Positions 63,043-64,000 of a stretch of 64,000 nucleotides of DNA are shown here, piece after piece. Position 1 is the first letter of the stretch; each line of letters starts with the position of its first letter. The translations under genes and the position numbers were made by a program. Source of the stretch: Verticiella sediminum (GTDB lineage Bacteria > Pseudomonadota > Gammaproteobacteria > Burkholderiales > Burkholderiaceae_B); NCBI RefSeq assembly GCF_007558815.1, contig NZ_VLTJ01000029.1, forward strand, positions 186,001-250,000, in the 5' to 3' direction. Below the pieces are notes generated by a model. It was given only the letters and a program-made list of their open reading frames with translations. It was not told where the DNA came from and made no database searches.

Positions 63043-64000
63043 ATGACAACAGACATCGTGGTGGTTCTCGGCATCGCCCTCGCGGCGATCCTGCTGTTCG
63101 CAACGGAAAAGCTCAGGATGGACGCAGTGGCCCTGCTGGTGCTCGCCAGCCTGGCCATCACTGGGCTGGTCACGCCGGGCGAGGCGGTCAGCGGATTCAG
63201 CAACTCGGCCACCATCACGGTGGCCGCCATGTTCGTGCTCGCCGCGGGGCTGCAGAACAGCGGCGCGCTCACCGGCATCGGCCGCCTCCTGGGCAAGGCC
63301 AGGTCGCCGTTCCTGTTCCTGCTCACCCTGTTCCTGATCCTCGCCGTGGTCGCGCCCTTCGTGAACAACACCGCGGTGGTCGCCGTGTTCATGCCGCTGG
63401 TCATCGCGGCCACGGCCAGCGTGGGCATGCCCGCCTCCAAGGCCCTGATCCCGCTGTCCTACGTCTCCCAGATGGCGGGCGTGTGCACCCTTGTCGGCAC
63501 CTCGACCAACCTGCTGGTCAACGGCATCGCCCGGGACCTGGGCCATCCGGGCTTCGGCATGTTCGAGTTCACGCCCCTGGGCGTGATCTGCATGGTGGTG
63601 GGTTGCCTGTACCTGCTCACCATCGGCCGCTGGCTGCTGCCCGACACCAAGGCCTCGGAACTCGCGGACAGCCAGGAGATCGGCAAGTACGTCACGGAGC
63701 TGCGCGTCATGCCCGACGCCAAGCTGCTCGGCCAGACCGTGGGCGAGGCCAAGCTCGGCGAGGAGTACGGCGTGTTCGTGCTCGAGCTGATGCGTGGCGA
63801 CGAGGAAGTCTGGTCGCCACGCTCGCAAGTCCTCGAGGAAGGCGACGTGCTGCTCGCGCGCGGCGAGTGGTCCAAGCTGGAAGAACTCTGCAAGAGCCAG
63901 GGGCTGGAGCTCAACGCGCGCACCAAGCTCAAGCACCGCAGGAACAAGGACGACGAGGACGTGCCGCAGGTGCTGACCGAGGTCATGATCGCCCCGCGCT
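63043..64000 (+). CDS. SLC13/DASS-type transporter with TrkA-C (RCK-C) domain, 5' part
   Basis: Open from the ATG at 63043 to the right edge (about 319 codons), so truncated by the window. Six or more membrane segments in the first 205 residues, with FVNNTAVVAVFMPL and GTSTNLLVNG, the SNT-type sodium/substrate motifs of SLC13 anion symporters (dicarboxylate, sulfate or citrate). It is followed by a TrkA-C module (about 218-290: ELRVMPDAKLLGQTVGEAKLGEEYGV). Such fusions are sulfate or dicarboxylate permeases with a regulatory domain. The full gene should be about 590-620 residues. Confidence 0.88.
   Translation, partial: MTTDIVVVLGIALAAILLFATEKLRMDAVALLVLASLAITGLVTPGEAVSGFSNSATITVAAMFVLAAGLQNSGALTGIGRLLGKARSPFLFLLTLFLILAVVAPFVNNTAVVAVFMPLVIAATASVGMPASKALIPLSYVSQMAGVCTLVGTSTNLLVNGIARDLGHPGFGMFEFTPLGVICMVVGCLYLLTIGRWLLPDTKASELADSQEIGKYVTELRVMPDAKLLGQTVGEAKLGEEYGVFVLELMRGDEEVWSPRSQVLEEGDVLLARGEWSKLEELCKSQGLELNARTKLKHRRNKDDEDVPQVLTEVMIAPR

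Overview
The window is GC-rich (about two thirds G+C), densely coded and arranged like a chromosomal segment of a beta-proteobacterium of the Bordetella/Achromobacter (Alcaligenaceae) type. The grounds are three orphan Bug-type (TTT-family) periplasmic receptors, many LysR/GntR-controlled catabolic operons, two FecI-FecR-TonB-receptor iron sets, and short GC-rich interspersed repeats. The assignment is inference from gene content. I saw no rRNA, tRNA, CRISPR array, insertion sequence or prophage gene.

Layout. 1-2236: 3' part of a cyclic-amidohydrolase gene, translationally coupled to an MmgE/PrpD gene. 2261-4243 (-): acs. 4580-5323: NlpC/P60 lipoprotein. 5442-5819 (-): DUF2325 gene behind a Fur box. 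6154-19225: a two-armed accessory cluster. The minus arm holds the ABC solute-binding protein, two tandem flavin-dependent monooxygenases and a permease. The plus arm holds the second permease, two ATPases, two PuuE-like deacetylases, an M20 hydrolase and a flavin reductase. A LysR gene closes it. This looks like an import-and-degrade system for an unidentified N-containing compound and is the best candidate for a new system here.

19450-21120 (-): ettA. 21272-25304: Fur-box / ECF sigma / FecR / IutA-like receptor. 25356-28327 (-): phaC - phasin-like - phaB (polyhydroxybutyrate), preceded by a TPR-methyltransferase gene. 30110-32738 (-): two SDR genes and a Bug receptor behind a good sigma-70-like promoter. 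33063-33620 (-): GNAT. 33702-39199 (-): GntR-linked CoA cluster (SDR, cyclase, acyl-CoA ligase, GntR, acyl-CoA dehydrogenase) divergent from a Bug receptor at 39341. A perfect 8-bp inverted repeat lies between them.

40431-45374: metal P-type ATPase, then a sulfane-sulfur module (persulfide-dioxygenase-like MBL protein divergent from an SqrR/BigR-type repressor and two half-size YeeE/YedE transporters). 45355-48797: M20 amidohydrolase, divergent LysR, Bug receptor. 48807-50949: NnrU-like protein and a CoA-transferase whose halves appear permuted. 51066-55278: second Fur-box / ECF sigma / FecR / TonB-receptor set. 55331-58005: HSL-type esterase divergent from a Baeyer-Villiger-type monooxygenase. 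58094-61691 (-): metE then glyA, with a strong terminator between them. 61942-62838: metR divergent from metE across an 11-bp inverted repeat. 63043-end: 5' part of an SLC13-type transporter with a TrkA-C domain.

Common themes are iron limitation (three or more Fur-like boxes), one-carbon/methionine metabolism, storage polymer synthesis and breakdown of small organic acids through CoA esters. Two interspersed repeat families (11580/13557/13640 and 40294/61715) sit between or inside operons, and several convergent gene pairs share hairpins that include their stop codons.
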